A stretch of DNA of 64,000 nucleotides, from positions 4,702,001-4,766,000 of the forward strand of contig NZ_SJPG01000001.1 in NCBI RefSeq assembly GCF_007859715.1, written 5' to 3'. Positions 9,862-19,838 of this stretch are shown one piece after another; position 1 is the first letter of the stretch; each line of letters opens with the position of its first letter. Source of the DNA: Rubinisphaera italica. Its GTDB lineage: Bacteria > Planctomycetota > Planctomycetia > Planctomycetales > Planctomycetaceae. The position numbers and the translations under genes are program-made. Under the pieces are notes generated by a model that did no database searches, was not told the DNA's origin, and was given only the letters and a program-made list of their open reading frames with translations.

Positions 9862-9985
9862 GTCCCCACTCCCCCGGGGAGAGGGTTAGGGTGAGGGGCA
9901 GTCGACGTGTTTTTTGTAGATACGTCGAAGGCATCCCCTCATCCGGCCTTTGGCTACCTTCTCCCCCAAGGAGAAGGAAAGAAAA
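9862..9985. repeat. PAL-E paired repeat (CCTCTCCC type)
   Basis: The element begins with GGGGAGAGGGTTAGGGTGAGGG and ends with a diverged inverse copy, CTTCTCCCCCAAGGAGAAGG. The same element occurs at 22535-22650. It lies between the TPR and macro-domain genes, so no promoter call is made there. Confidence 0.75.
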
Positions 9986-10030
9986 CCGCTCCCCCAAGTA
10001 GAAGCAAAGAATTCCATAAACCGTGTATGC

Positions 10031-10567
10031 TCATTCCCACGATTCAAGCACTCGGGCATAGGCACCGTAGATTCCCTCATTGAACAAGACACAGCGAATT
10101 CGTTGGGGAGCCTCGTTATTTTTTACGAAGGATTGAATTTCGCTCAAAGCTGCTTCTGTGGCCAAATCCAGAGGGTAGCCGTACACGCCCGTGGAAATGG
10201 CTGGAAAGGAGAGACTCTCGCACTGGAAATCGATTGCGAGTTGCAGGCAGGATCGATAAGCCGAACGCAGGTCGGCTTCTTCACCGAGGCGGCCGCCACG
10301 CCAGATCGGGCCGACGGTATGGAAGATATATTTCACATTCAAGAGCCCACCATTGGTGGCCACAGCGGACCCTGTCGGGCAACCATCTGGATATTGTTTA
10401 CGTGTCTGTTGCATAATCGTCGGGCCAGCAGCGGCATGAATTGCACCATCGACTCCTCCGCCGCCTGCCAGTTCAGAATTCGCCGCATTGACAATCGCAT
10501 CGGTTTGCTCGGCTGTGATGTCTCCAATGGCCAATTCGACAATGCAATTTCCGAGCCGACGTTTCAT
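10031..10567 (-). CDS. Macro domain protein (ADP-ribose/O-acetyl-ADP-ribose hydrolase type)
   Basis: A 178-residue stand-alone macro domain of the MacroD/YmdB type, the normal length for the family. These enzymes bind ADP-ribose and remove ADP-ribose or acetyl from it. Visible hallmarks are the adenine-side GDIT, the catalytic-loop NAANSELAGGGGVDGAIH, the GSAVATNGG segment and the diphosphate loop AISTGVYGYP. It starts 14 bases after the stop of the large fusion gene on the same strand and is therefore probably co-transcribed with it. No ADP-ribosyltransferase partner is nearby, so a housekeeping deacylase or de-ADP-ribosylase role is more likely than a toxin-immunity role. Confidence 0.92.
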   Translation of the reverse strand: MKRRLGNCIVELAIGDITAEQTDAIVNAANSELAGGGGVDGAIHAAAGPTIMQQTRKQYPDGCPTGSAVATNGGLLNVKYIFHTVGPIWRGGRLGEEADLRSAYRSCLQLAIDFQCESLSFPAISTGVYGYPLDLATEAALSEIQSFVKNNEAPQRIRCVLFNEGIYGAYARVLESWE

Positions 10568-10581
10568 AATGATAAAATCAC

Positions 10582-13500
10582 TTACTTCTTGGATTTCAAC
10601 GATTCCAGATAAGCCAGCAATTCAGCAAACTGCTCAGCCGTCAAATTATTGACCATCCCTTTTGGCATCATCGATTGTTCCTGCTTTTTACGGAAATCGA
10701 TATCATCCTGTAACAGCTCTACCGAGACACCGTCGTTCTTGCGAATCATGATCGACTCTGCTGATTCACTCGTCACGAAGCCGATATGCTGCTTGCCGTC
10801 GGCCATCACGAAGATGTAGGTGTCAAATCCCTGAGCAATTTTTGCTGATGGTTTGAGGATCGATTCAATCAACTCGGGTCGTTTATAACGCTTCCCGATA
10901 TCCATCAGGTGTGGCCCCTTGGGTGTCTCCCCCTCATGAACTGTATGGCAGGCATTACAGGATTGCGAGATAAACAACTTCTTCCCGGCATTCCCTTTCT
11001 TCACTGTGGGCAATGCTTCGAGACGTTTGACAACTTCTTCGTAATCCAGATTTCCAATCTGGTCTTTGTTATTCGGATCAAACTGAGGCACGGCAATCGG
11101 CTTGTTCTCTGTGATCATTTCTGTATCCGACTCGGTCCACTCTGGCAGTCCATCAATAGTGACTTTATGCAGCACGAGTTGTTGCTTGAGGAATCCATCC
11201 TGAACAGACTCGGAGGCATTTTCATAATAAGCTCGAACAGCTTCAGCAATGGCGGGAGTCGCAGACCATTTGGCTCGATCAAAGTAGGGGCCGCTGTGAT
11301 CGGGGCGCGTTCCCCACCAGCCGCCATCGTAATCGCCTTCACGGAAATAGAGGCGAATCAACAAGGCGACCAACTCCTGTTGAGCCCCTTGCTGTTCGGT
11401 CTTTTTTAATTTATCGATTAACTGATTCACAATCTCAGGTTGATGGAAATACTTTAAGGCCCACAAGGCTCCTTCACGGAAGGAACCATCCAGTGCTTCG
11501 ACACAAACATCGCCTGCATCCAAAGCAACCAGGGTTCGGACTGCCAGATGCGGAATGACTCGACCGGGGTCGGCCTGCTTATGCTGATCGCGATTTGCTG
11601 GAGGGAGTTCGCCCGTTGTACGTAAGGTCAAAGGTAAGACCTGACGGGCGACTGCGTCTTTATCGGAGACATTTAATCGTGCCAGAGAAATTAAGGCCTG
11701 CACCTGAACCCGTGGATTGGGATCCTTGAGAGCATCCACAAAAACAGCGACTGGTAGATTTGTGTTTTGTGAGGGAATATCGGTCAATGCTTTGAGTGCG
11801 AATTCGCGAATCGATTCATCCTTCGTTAACTCAACAAGTGTTGCTTTCGATTTTTCGCCGTTCAATTGCTTCAGTGTAAAGATCGCAGCGACACGGGAGG
11901 CGGTCTGAGCGAGACGGTCAGATGCCAGTACAGTTAACAAGGTAGTCGCTTCTGGGCTAATCCCCCGTCTCAATATTTCCTGTTGAGCGTGCAGGCGATA
12001 GACACTGCTGTCGACTCGCAACTGTTCAACGAGTTGATCGAGTTCGAGTGACTGCAAATCCGGAAACGGTTTCGGCAGAAAGTTCTTCGGTCGAATTTGT
12101 GCTACGAATCCGATATTCGGACCATCGTAAGCAAAGCGGCCATTCTTCCAGCTTCCCACATACATCAACCCGCTGCCATCAACATCCAGATCGGTTGGTC
12201 GGGGAATGTTGAGAAAGACATCCTGATGGGGATCGAAGGTTGGGCCATTAGCGGGTAGACGATGGATATAAACTTCGCTGCGTCCCCAGTCACAGGTGTA
12301 GAGTGCATCGCGAAAACCTTCCGGCCAGCGGCTCTCGTGCAGATACATGCCGCCGCAGCCGGAACCTCCGCCGTAATCGGCCAGAGGGGGCATTGTCTCG
12401 GGGGCGAAATTCGCATACCAGGAAGGATAGCCGTATTCTGCTCCCTGTAGAATGTGCGTCCCCCGGATATCCCAGCCGCCGCCATCGTTGGTGTTATCGC
12501 GAGTGAAGACATTCATATACGGATCGATACAGACATCGAGAATGTTTCGCAGTCCCCAGGCGAAGAATTCCATTTCGGTTCCATCAGGGCGAATACGGAT
12601 GATACCGCCACCACGTCGGTTCAAGGTGGTTCCATCTTTTCCGACCGCTTTAACAACTCCATAGTCACCGACGGCAATATAGATCCAGCCATCGATTCCC
12701 ATACGAATTCCATTCGTCGTATGATCGGCTCCCCTCTTACCGACCTGATCCGTACTGATTCCTTCAATCAGCACTTCACTGCGATCGGCTTTGCCATCGA
12801 GGTCGTCATCGTGAAACAAAGTCAACTTCGGTGGATGCAGCACCCACAGTTTCCCCTGATCGTAAATCAACCCGCGTGGATGATCGACCTTTGCGAATTC
12901 GATGATCTCATCGGCTTTGCCATCGCCATCCCGGTCTGCACATCGCAGGATTTTTCCCCGGCCTTCTTCTTTTCCAAGAGAGCCCATTTCATCGACGCCA
13001 ACGAATACTTCTCCTGTCGGTGCACAGGAAAGACAGACCGGGTAATTCACTTCCGGTGGAAGACCGAATGCCCGCACTTCAAACTCAGCAGGAGCTTTGA
13101 CATCGGAGACGGAAACGATTTTTTCATCCGAGACCTTCGGCAACTCCGGAAGATCGCCTGCATAAGCTTCGAATTCCCAGAAGCTGCCCCAGCCTCCGCT
13201 TTTGCTGCCGAGATAGGTTACTTTCAGATAGCGAGTTTCAGGAGAATCGACCTTGTGACCACAAACTTTGCGTGTCTCCTGATTCTTGGATTCATCGACA
13301 ATCGTTTTCCACTCATCGCCATCGGCTGAGGCTTCAATTTTGTACTGATAGGCAGTATTGCCTTCCCAATGAATGCGAACCGATTTCACATCCTCCGGCT
13401 TTTCCAGATCCACCTGCCACCACTCGTTCGCCTGTCCGCCATTCGGGCAGAAACGTGTTTTCAGATTTCCATCGACTGCATTCTTCGCAAAATTGTTTTT

Positions 13501-14409
13501 CGATGTTTCCTCAGACTTCGCTTTCGTATTCCGCCCAAACGCCAGATTCCCGGCTCCACAACAGGCTTGGAGATCCGACTGTTCCGACTCCTGCTCAAGC
13601 GGAGCTTCGACGAGTGCGAGAATCTTGTCGTTGGTTTCCTCGTCCGTTTCTCGAATGGGCTGATCTTCCCGACCGACCGCCCACAGCAAGCCTCGTGTGA
13701 GCATATCGAGATAATGCGGATCAGCCATCGTAATGTTGTAATGGCCGATCGTCGTCGCGAACACACGAGCTTTCTGATACTGATTCGTCCAGATACAAAT
13801 TTGCGGTTCGTTATCCGATTGTCGTTTTGCCTGTGCGAGAGGAGTGGCCGTATCGAACAGTTTGACCGAGTGATACAACTCGCCTTTCGGAGCCAGCCAT
13901 TCCGAACCGAAACCTTTCATGATCGAATGCTCGGGCTCCAGATTTTCGACTCGAAATGAATAATGCGGACCATGACCCGGAGACTGCACGCCGCAAAATT
14001 CAAACCAGCGATCATCCCCCGTGCGATAACAATGCATTGCACAGTGAATCAAAATGGCGGGTGTCCCATTCTGATGCGGCTTCAAAATTCGATCGGTCCA
14101 CTCTTTATCTTTCACACCCGCAAAACATTCGTTGTGGACGATGATGTCAAAACCATCGGCCCAGTTGTCGTCTTCGTAGACGGGGATTTTGGTATCGGTG
14201 GTGGAGCCCCCCTGATGCACGATGGTCCATTCGACATCGGCACGAGCAGAAACACCCTGGGCAATGATGTTCTGTTGACGGGCATAATCGTGACAGCAGC
14301 CGCCGGTAATCAGCAATGCTTTGATTGGCTTCTCAGCCGCATCGATCCGTGAATTATGAGTGACAGTCAGAAAGACAACACAGAGCAGGCTTAAAGCAGA
14401 TCGCAGCAT
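10582..14409 (-). CDS. ThuA / discoidin / PVC-type dehydrogenase / HEAT / cytochrome c fusion
   Basis: A 1275-residue exported multidomain protein. Signal peptide about 1-24. Residues about 28-250 form a ThuA-like (glutamine amidotransferase-like) domain, with [14 protein letters not shown] and HCAMHCYR. About 280-415 is an F5/8-type C (discoidin) carbohydrate-binding domain ([21 protein letters not shown]). About 435-790 is the membrane-bound dehydrogenase beta-propeller typical of the PVC group, with an EF-hand-like DRDGDGKAD. About 800-1030 is HEAT-like. The last 130 residues are a planctomycete-type cytochrome c with SCNACH near residue 1153 and MMPKGM as likely distal ligand. The architecture suggests a periplasmic sugar oxidoreductase passing electrons to its own haem; the substrate is not known. 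Confidence 0.9.
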   Translation of the reverse strand: MLRSALSLLCVVFLTVTHNSRIDAAEKPIKALLITGGCCHDYARQQNIIAQGVSARADVEWTIVHQGGSTTDTKIPVYEDDNWADGFDIIVHNECFAGVKDKEWTDRILKPHQNGTPAILIHCAMHCYRTGDDRWFEFCGVQSPGHGPHYSFRVENLEPEHSIMKGFGSEWLAPKGELYHSVKLFDTATPLAQAKRQSDNEPQICIWTNQYQKARVFATTIGHYNITMADPHYLDMLTRGLLWAVGREDQPIRETDEETNDKILALVEAPLEQESEQSDLQACCGAGNLAFGRNTKAKSEETSKNNFAKNAVDGNLKTRFCPNGGQANEWWQVDLEKPEDVKSVRIHWEGNTAYQYKIEASADGDEWKTIVDESKNQETRKVCGHKVDSPETRYLKVTYLGSKSGGWGSFWEFEAYAGDLPELPKVSDEKIVSVSDVKAPAEFEVRAFGLPPEVNYPVCLSCAPTGEVFVGVDEMGSLGKEEGRGKILRCADRDGDGKADEIIEFAKVDHPRGLIYDQGKLWVLHPPKLTLFHDDDLDGKADRSEVLIEGISTDQVGKRGADHTTNGIRMGIDGWIYIAVGDYGVVKAVGKDGTTLNRRGGGIIRIRPDGTEMEFFAWGLRNILDVCIDPYMNVFTRDNTNDGGGWDIRGTHILQGAEYGYPSWYANFAPETMPPLADYGGGSGCGGMYLHESRWPEGFRDALYTCDWGRSEVYIHRLPANGPTFDPHQDVFLNIPRPTDLDVDGSGLMYVGSWKNGRFAYDGPNIGFVAQIRPKNFLPKPFPDLQSLELDQLVEQLRVDSSVYRLHAQQEILRRGISPEATTLLTVLASDRLAQTASRVAAIFTLKQLNGEKSKATLVELTKDESIREFALKALTDIPSQNTNLPVAVFVDALKDPNPRVQVQALISLARLNVSDKDAVARQVLPLTLRTTGELPPANRDQHKQADPGRVIPHLAVRTLVALDAGDVCVEALDGSFREGALWALKYFHQPEIVNQLIDKLKKTEQQGAQQELVALLIRLYFREGDYDGGWWGTRPDHSGPYFDRAKWSATPAIAEAVRAYYENASESVQDGFLKQQLVLHKVTIDGLPEWTESDTEMITENKPIAVPQFDPNNKDQIGNLDYEEVVKRLEALPTVKKGNAGKKLFISQSCNACHTVHEGETPKGPHLMDIGKRYKRPELIESILKPSAKIAQGFDTYIFVMADGKQHIGFVTSESAESIMIRKNDGVSVELLQDDIDFRKKQEQSMMPKGMVNNLTAEQFAELLAYLESLKSKK

Positions 14410-14582
14410 AGGGATATCCGTGATTCAGCAGGGAAATTGATTTTTAGGCAGGCGAACTCCCAGAAGTGAGTTCACTCACAAATCATAACTGCATGAGCTA
14501 TCGGAATACACGCATGAGATTCAGATTTTGCGAAACCTGAATAAGAAATTGCTTGCTGCGAGCGAGAGAATTGAACGAAGGT

Positions 14583-14652
14583 GTGCCACGGCTCTGTGAG
14601 CCGTGAAGTCCATAAGCGTTATCCAAGAACACGGCTCACAGAGCCGTGGCAC
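14583..14652. repeat. PAL-C 70-bp paired palindrome
   Basis: Positions 14583-14605 and 14630-14652 are perfect inverse copies (23 bp) around a 24-bp centre, 70 bp in total. Each arm is itself a hairpin, CACGGCTC-TGT-GAGCCGTG. It lies between the adenosine kinase stop (14665) and the fusion gene start, a 255-base gap with no other structure I can see. Confidence 0.85.
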
Positions 14653-14664
14653 CGTCATCGAAGA

Positions 14665-15645
14665 CTATTTCACCAACTGGCCGATTTCTTCCTGCGTGAA
14701 CGGCTGAGCGAGTCGGGCTCCCAGTTGCGAAACAATGCGAGCGGCTGCGTGGGAAGCGAGGTGGCCGGATTGTTGCCAGGTCAGCCCATTGGTGATGCCG
14801 AAGAGGATTCCCGCGGCATACATATCGCCGGCTCCGGTTGTATCGATCGCTTTGACTGGGACTCCTTCAATCGGAATCACTTTCTTTTCGTGCATCAGAA
14901 TGGAGCCATCTGCTCCGAGAGTCATCGCGACATTTTCGGCATGATGATGAATTTCCTGAGCACAATCGACAGGGTCATCTTTTCCTGTCAGGGCGCGGGC
15001 TTCATCGAGGTTACAGAACAGCAGGTCGACTGGTCCGTGAATCAATTCCCAGAATTCGTCTCGGAACAGATCGATCAGGAACGGGTCGGAAACGGTGAAT
15101 GCAACTTTGACGTTGTTCTTTTTCGCCAGCTCAATTGCCTTCATGGCAGCGGCTTTGGTCGATTCGCCCGTGAAGAGATACCCTTCGATATAGACGTATT
15201 GCGACTTGACGATTTCGCTCTCTTCGATGTCGTCTGGCCCCAGTTCTGAAGAGACGCCGAGATGCGTGAGCATGGTTCGCTGAGCATCGGGCGTAATCAG
15301 AATCACACAGGTTCCACTTTGTCCGGAAGTCGCTGGAACTTCGATGCGGATGCCGACATTTCGCATATCGTTTAGAAAGAATTGACCGATGTCATCGTCA
15401 GCGGTCTTGCCTGCGTAGGCTCCTTTGCCACCGAAGTCGGCGATTCCCATCATTGTATTGGCAGCCGATCCTCCGGCACAGCGGCTGAATTTATCGGGAT
15501 TCAGAGATGCGATGACCTTCTGTTGGATTGCTTCTTCAACCAGCGTCATGCCCCCTTTGGGATAGGCTAATTCCGTGAGAAAATCGTCACTGACATGAGC
15601 CTGAATATCGACGAGTGAGTTACCAACACCGTATACGTTATACAT
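14665..15645 (-). CDS. PfkB-family kinase, adenosine kinase-like
   Basis: A 326-residue ribokinase-superfamily sugar kinase, closest by eye to adenosine kinases, which make AMP from adenosine and ATP. Evidence: [10 protein letters not shown] at the N-terminus, the glycine pair motif [12 protein letters not shown] (residues about 56-67), and the ATP/anion-hole signature [16 protein letters not shown] (about 265-280), whose Asp is the catalytic base. Length is normal. Gene order with its neighbours (a dehydrogenase fusion and prephenate dehydratase) does not indicate a pathway. A fructokinase or other PfkB substrate cannot be excluded. Confidence 0.82.
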   Translation of the reverse strand: MYNVYGVGNSLVDIQAHVSDDFLTELAYPKGGMTLVEEAIQQKVIASLNPDKFSRCAGGSAANTMMGIADFGGKGAYAGKTADDDIGQFFLNDMRNVGIRIEVPATSGQSGTCVILITPDAQRTMLTHLGVSSELGPDDIEESEIVKSQYVYIEGYLFTGESTKAAAMKAIELAKKNNVKVAFTVSDPFLIDLFRDEFWELIHGPVDLLFCNLDEARALTGKDDPVDCAQEIHHHAENVAMTLGADGSILMHEKKVIPIEGVPVKAIDTTGAGDMYAAGILFGITNGLTWQQSGHLASHAAARIVSQLGARLAQPFTQEEIGQLVK

Positions 15646-15744
15646 TGAAAAATATTTCTGTTGTTGTAGCGAATTGGAACGATAGTCTTACTGGGGGCTT
15701 CGCTACGCTTCGACCCCAGCCACCCATGTCGATTTATATTGGGT

Positions 15745-15814
15745 TACAAGCACGAAGCGCAAGCGAGTGAGTCTTTGCTATGATTGACACACTCGCTTGC
15801 GCTTCGTGCTTGTA
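15745..15814. repeat. PAL-A 70-bp paired palindrome
   Basis: Begins TACAAGCACGAAGCGCAAGC and ends with its exact inverse, GCTTGCGCTTCGTGCTTGTA, around a 12-20 bp variable centre. The same unit with the same length occurs at 27458-27527, and decayed copies lie at 31358-31426 and 62754-62772. A shorter inverse pair (GGGGGCTTCGCTACGC and neighbours, about 15690-15722) sits beside it. Confidence 0.85.
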
Positions 15815-15839
15815 GGGAAATCTCTATCTACAGGAACTC

Positions 15840-15863
15840 ATGTCAGGCAGAGCCTGAACTACG
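15840..15863. repeat. Single palindrome, PAL-B family
   Basis: GTCAGGCAGAGCCTGAACTACGG, one arm of PAL-B (GTCAGGC-AGA-GCCTGA), 24 bases downstream of the pheA stop. Confidence 0.6.
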
Positions 15864-15886
15864 GTCGAGCTTTGACAAGCTCTCAA

Positions 15887-17116
15887 CTAACCATCAACAG
15901 GTTCGCTGCGAGGATAGGAGCCCAGGATCCGTAATGCAACTGCCTTTTTCTGCAGAGCATTGAGTGTCTTCTTGATTTTGGCGTCCTTCTCATGTCCTTC
16001 GAAATCGAGGAAGAACAGATATCCGGATTCTGCACCCCGCAATGGGAAAGACTCGATCCAGGTCAGATTGACACGATTTGTTTTGAAGGCATTCAAGGCA
16101 TCGGAAAGTGAACCCGGTGCATGGGGAATCTGCAACAGTACGGAAGTGCGGTCGTGGCCGGTTGGCTTGGCTTCGACATCGCCAATGACGGCGAAGCGGG
16201 TAATATTGTTTGGGTTATCTTCAATATTATCTGCCACCATTTCCAGATCGTACTGCACTGCAGCCTGGCGAGACGCGACTGCACCTGCACCAGGTTTATC
16301 CCGTGCCAGTTGAGCAGCTGTCGAAGTGCTGGTGACTTCAATCAGATCTGCCTGAGGCATATTGCGCGAAAGCCAGTCTCGACATTGCGAAAGTGCCTGG
16401 GGCTTGCTGTAAATCTCATTGATCTCACTGCGAGGTGAGCGGGACAGCAAATTGTGATGGACAGCAATCTGCAGTTCTCCGCAGATTTTCAGCGGCAAAC
16501 GCTGGAACATGTCGAGCGTATCGACGATTCGACCATCGGTGCTGTTTTCGATCGGCACAATTCCGAATTCGGTATGACCGCGGTTCACTTCTTCAAAGAC
16601 AGATGCAATCGTATTGACTGCAACCAGATCGGCATGTCCACCAAATCGCTCCAGAGCAGCAAAGTGAGTGAAGCTGTACAGCGGCCCGAGATAGGCGACC
16701 CGCTGGCGTTTGATCTTCTGCTTGGTCGCACTAAGAACTTCCCGGAAAATGGCCCGCAAAGCACTATCTGGCAAAGGCCCTTTGTTCAACTCTGCCAATT
16801 TGGCCCATAACTGATCGTCGGCATGGGGGTCAAACAGGGCTTCCCGGGTAATCGGCTCTTTCTGCAGCAGGCTGAGAGCCAGTTGCGACCGCTTATTGAG
16901 CAGATCGACCACTTCCTTATCAATGCGTCGAATCTGCACATCCGGAGAAGCATTTCGGGTCGAGGGGCTCTTGGAAGCCGCTGTCGTCCCGGAACTCGTG
17001 GAACGTTTTTTGGCAGCTGGCGTACTCTTTTTTGCCTTGGCAGTCGATGCACTACCAGATTTCGCGGCTGCCGATTTTGAGGACGACCCCTTAGCTGCAC
17101 TACTTTTTTTCGCCAT
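15887..17116 (-). CDS. pheA: Chorismate mutase / prephenate dehydratase with basic N-terminal tail
   Basis: A 409-residue bifunctional P-protein: chorismate to prephenate to phenylpyruvate, in phenylalanine synthesis. Residues about 58-130 are the AroQ-type mutase helix bundle ([20 protein letters not shown]). About 137-315 is prephenate dehydratase, with [11 protein letters not shown] and the Thr-Arg-Phe motif [10 protein letters not shown]. About 325-400 is the ACT regulatory domain; its usual ESRP Phe-binding motif reads ESFP here. Residues 1-57 are almost only Lys, Ala, Ser and Thr ([18 protein letters not shown]), like a histone H1 tail, and are not part of the enzyme fold. The ATG at 17116 is the only plausible start. 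It is divergent from dnaK. The call is firm; the tail's role is unknown. Confidence 0.93.
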   Translation of the reverse strand: MAKKSSAAKGSSSKSAAAKSGSASTAKAKKSTPAAKKRSTSSGTTAASKSPSTRNASPDVQIRRIDKEVVDLLNKRSQLALSLLQKEPITREALFDPHADDQLWAKLAELNKGPLPDSALRAIFREVLSATKQKIKRQRVAYLGPLYSFTHFAALERFGGHADLVAVNTIASVFEEVNRGHTEFGIVPIENSTDGRIVDTLDMFQRLPLKICGELQIAVHHNLLSRSPRSEINEIYSKPQALSQCRDWLSRNMPQADLIEVTSTSTAAQLARDKPGAGAVASRQAAVQYDLEMVADNIEDNPNNITRFAVIGDVEAKPTGHDRTSVLLQIPHAPGSLSDALNAFKTNRVNLTWIESFPLRGAESGYLFFLDFEGHEKDAKIKKTLNALQKKAVALRILGSYPRSEPVDG

Positions 17117-17639
17117 GACTCTGTTCCGCTGGAGTAGATTTCAAGTTGCTCTTCGATTTGCGGCTCACACCCTCCATGACCCTGTTTAAGCGAGTATTTT
17201 GTAACCGCACGTTTCCCGAAAGTCAAGGAAGCGAAACTGCCGAAATGAACCTAATCCATTGACTCTGCTCGATTTCTGTCGAATTCATGCTTCATCTGTT
17301 TTTTCAGGAAAAAGTCAGCAACCGAAGTGCCATTATGGCACTATTCCGGGAAATCTGGTCGCCGGCCGCACTGTGCCGTATTGGCAGCCCCCAGGCAACA
17401 AGTTTTTCTAATATTCCGTAAAGTCATGTTGTCGATAACGTTACGGAACATTTTTCAATTTTTTCCATTCATTTGGTACACCTGTTGCTCTATACAATCA
17501 CAACCTCTTAATTATGCCAATCTGTCCGGTATAGATCATGAGGGGCCTAAATTCTATTTGAAATTTGACAATGACTCTGCACTGATTACAGAGCATTCAA
17601 TGAAGATAACACGGTCATATCTCTGAAAGGATATTTATT
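17117..17639. other. Divergent pheA-dnaK intergenic region
   Basis: A 523-base gap between divergent genes, holding the promoters of both. I see two TGCC-N5-GGCA dyads (17328-17340 and 17374-17386) but no CIRCE-type heat-shock element, no hairpin terminator and no small ORF with a convincing ribosome site. An AAAGGA ribosome site for dnaK lies at about 17627-17632. Confidence 0.6.
17326..17386. promoter_or_regulatory. Two tandem dyads between pheA and dnaK, operator candidates
   Basis: AGTGCCATTATGGCACT (17326-17342) is a perfect 7-bp dyad. A second copy of the core, TGCC-GTATT-GGCA (17374-17386), lies 46 bp further on. Both fit TGCC-N5-GGCA. Their position, 255-315 bases before dnaK and 210-270 before pheA, allows control of either gene. 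The regulator is unknown. Confidence 0.45.
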
Positions 17640-19559
17640 ATGGCATTAGATGGTGAAAAAATAATTGGAATCGACCTGGGAACCACCAACTCGGTCGTCG
17701 CAGTGATGGAAGGTGGCGAAGCGAAGGTCGTTACAAACCTTGAAGGCAACCGCATAACACCGAGTGTCGTCGCGTTTACTGAAAAGGGTGAAGTTCTGGT
17801 TGGAGAACCTGCCAAGCGTCAGGCAGTGACCAATCCTAAGAATACGATTTACTCGGTAAAGCGATTTATGGGGCGTCGTCACGACGAAGTGGCTTCCGAA
17901 GAAAAAACGGTTCCTTACGAAATCGTCGGTGGAGCGAGCGATTACGTCAAAATCAAATCGAACGGCAAAGATTATACTCCGCCGGAAATTTCCGCGAAGG
18001 TGCTTCAGAAGCTGAAAGAAGCTGCTGAAAGTTACCTGGGTCATAAAGTGAATAAAGCGGTTGTCACTGTGCCGGCTTACTTCAATGATGCTCAGCGACA
18101 GGCGACTAAAGATGCCGGTCAGATTGCTGGGTTGGAAATTGAACGTATCGTCAACGAACCTACCGCAGCTGCTCTGGCATACGGACTGGAAAAGAAGAAG
18201 GACGAAAAAATCGCCGTCTTCGACCTGGGTGGTGGTACATTCGACGTTTCGATTCTTGAAGTCGATGCCGAACTGGTGCAGGTCCTGAGTACAAACGGAG
18301 ATACTCACCTTGGTGGTGACGACTTTGATGAAGTGCTGATCGATCATATTGCCGAGAAGTTCCAGGCTGACGAAGGTGTCGATCTCCGCAAAGAGCCAAT
18401 GGCACTGCAACGATTGCGTGAGGCAGCCGAGAAGGCGAAGAAAGAATTGTCTTCATCACAATCGACCGACATCAACCTGCCGTTTATCGCAGTTGATGGT
18501 GGAAATCCGAAGCACTTGCAGATGACAATTTCCCGTTCGGAATTCGAACGTCTTGTCGATGATCTGGTTGAGCGTTGCCGCAAACCTGTTTTGAGCGCAC
18601 TGGCTGATGCCGATCTCAAACCTGGCGATATCGACGAAGTCGTTCTGGTTGGGGGTTCGACTCGCATTCCCAAGGTTCAGGAACTGGTCAAGAAACTGTT
18701 CAGCAAGGAGCCTCACAAGGGTGTAAATCCTGATGAAGTCGTCGCGATCGGTGCCGCAATTCAGGGTGCGATTATTGCCGGAGCCGGGGAATATAAAGAT
18801 ATCCTGCTGCTGGACGTGACTCCGCTTTCCCTCGGAATTGAAACCGAAGGGGGCGTATTAACGAAGCTGATCGAACGGAATACAACCATTCCTTTCGAGA
18901 AGAAGGAAACGTTTTCAACGGCTGCTGATAACCAAACCGCTGTGACGGTACGTGTTTTCCAGGGTGAACGCCCAATGGCGAACGATAACCGGATGCTGGG
19001 CGAGTTCAACCTCGATGGAATTCCACCCGCACCACGCGGTGTGCCTCAGGTTGAAGTGACATTCGATATCGATAAGAACGGAATTCTGCACGTGAAGGCC
19101 GCCGACAAGGCGACTGGCAAAGAGCAGTCTGTAACGATCGACAACTCGAGTGGACTTTCTGAAGATGAGATCAGCAAGATGCAGAAAGATGCCGAAGCTC
19201 ACGCTGATGAAGATAAGAAGAAACGTGAACTGGCCGAGGTCCGAAATCAGGCTTCGACAATGGCATACGAAACTGAAAAGCTGATCAAAGAACATGCCGA
19301 CAAACTCGATGAAGGTTCCAAGACTGCTCTCGAATCGTCGATTGAAAAAGTCCGCGAAGCCGAAAAAGGCGATGACGTGGATAAGATCAAAGCGGCGATC
19401 GAAGAGTTGACGCAAGCCTCGCATGCTCTTTCCAAAGCGATGTATGAATCGCAGGCGGAAGAGTCAGCTGCGGCTGGAGCCGACGGAGCACCGCCCGAAG
19501 CGGCTGCCACCGAAGACGAAGGCGAAGTGATTGACGCCGAGTTTGAGAAGAAAGAGTAA
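17640..19559 (+). CDS. dnaK: Chaperone DnaK (Hsp70)
   Basis: A 639-residue Hsp70. The ATPase domain (1-380) shows the phosphate-1 loop GIDLGTTNS (10-18), [13 protein letters not shown] and [13 protein letters not shown]. The substrate-binding domain starts at [10 protein letters not shown] (about 392) and a helical lid follows. The C-terminus is [13 protein letters not shown], the usual bacterial tail, with an Ala/Glu-rich linker before it. AAAGGA lies 8 bases before the ATG. grpE and dnaJ are not adjacent, but clpB follows on the same strand after a terminator, so the two disaggregation partners are neighbours with separate transcript ends. Confidence 0.99.
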   Translation: MALDGEKIIGIDLGTTNSVVAVMEGGEAKVVTNLEGNRITPSVVAFTEKGEVLVGEPAKRQAVTNPKNTIYSVKRFMGRRHDEVASEEKTVPYEIVGGASDYVKIKSNGKDYTPPEISAKVLQKLKEAAESYLGHKVNKAVVTVPAYFNDAQRQATKDAGQIAGLEIERIVNEPTAAALAYGLEKKKDEKIAVFDLGGGTFDVSILEVDAELVQVLSTNGDTHLGGDDFDEVLIDHIAEKFQADEGVDLRKEPMALQRLREAAEKAKKELSSSQSTDINLPFIAVDGGNPKHLQMTISRSEFERLVDDLVERCRKPVLSALADADLKPGDIDEVVLVGGSTRIPKVQELVKKLFSKEPHKGVNPDEVVAIGAAIQGAIIAGAGEYKDILLLDVTPLSLGIETEGGVLTKLIERNTTIPFEKKETFSTAADNQTAVTVRVFQGERPMANDNRMLGEFNLDGIPPAPRGVPQVEVTFDIDKNGILHVKAADKATGKEQSVTIDNSSGLSEDEISKMQKDAEAHADEDKKKRELAEVRNQASTMAYETEKLIKEHADKLDEGSKTALESSIEKVREAEKGDDVDKIKAAIEELTQASHALSKAMYESQAEESAAAGADGAPPEAAATEDEGEVIDAEFEKKE

Positions 19560-19570
19560 TAACGAGATCC

Positions 19571-19600
19571 AGCCCCGGGGCGATCTCCGGGGCTTTTTTT
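19571..19600 (+). terminator. Intrinsic terminator of dnaK
   Basis: Stem AGCCCCGG with CCGGGGCT, 8-nt loop, followed by TTTTTTT, 11 bases after the dnaK stop. Confidence 0.92.
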
Positions 19601-19670
19601 ACGTCTACTGATAATTCACTTTAACCTATTCCCAAGGACCTGATCGAGAGCTAGCTGAACTGAACTTCTT

Positions 19671-19800
19671 AACCCGTAGCGTCAGCGAGGGGAGAATGTT
19701 GATTGCTTATCGACATCATTAGTAATGCATTCAATTGTGTCATGCAAAGATAGCTGTCGACTTTGTATTCCAAACTGGCCCCTCGCTGACGCGTCGGGTT
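19671..19800. repeat. PAL-D paired palindrome between dnaK and clpB
   Basis: Begins AACCCGTAGCGTCAGCGAGG and ends with the inverse CCTCGCTGACGCGTCGGGTT, 130 bp in total. The centre shows no gene. Other copies: 37971-38120 as a pair and 43564-43588 as a single arm. It leaves 38 bases before clpB, so the clpB promoter is either inside the element or upstream of it. Confidence 0.8.
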
Positions 19801-19838
19801 AAGATTTAATAAACCCACCGTGATCAGGAGAATGTATC

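Noticed and set aside
12454..13329. Open frame of 291 residues antisense to the ThuA fusion
   Set aside because: Shadow of the multidomain gene, whose domains are certain.
14583..14652. Paired inverted repeats taken as CRISPR
   Set aside because: Repeats are inverted pairs, not regularly spaced direct repeats with unique spacers; no cas genes.
17117..17639. Search for a CIRCE element before dnaK
   Set aside because: No TTAGCACTC-N9-GAGTGCTAA or close variant is present.
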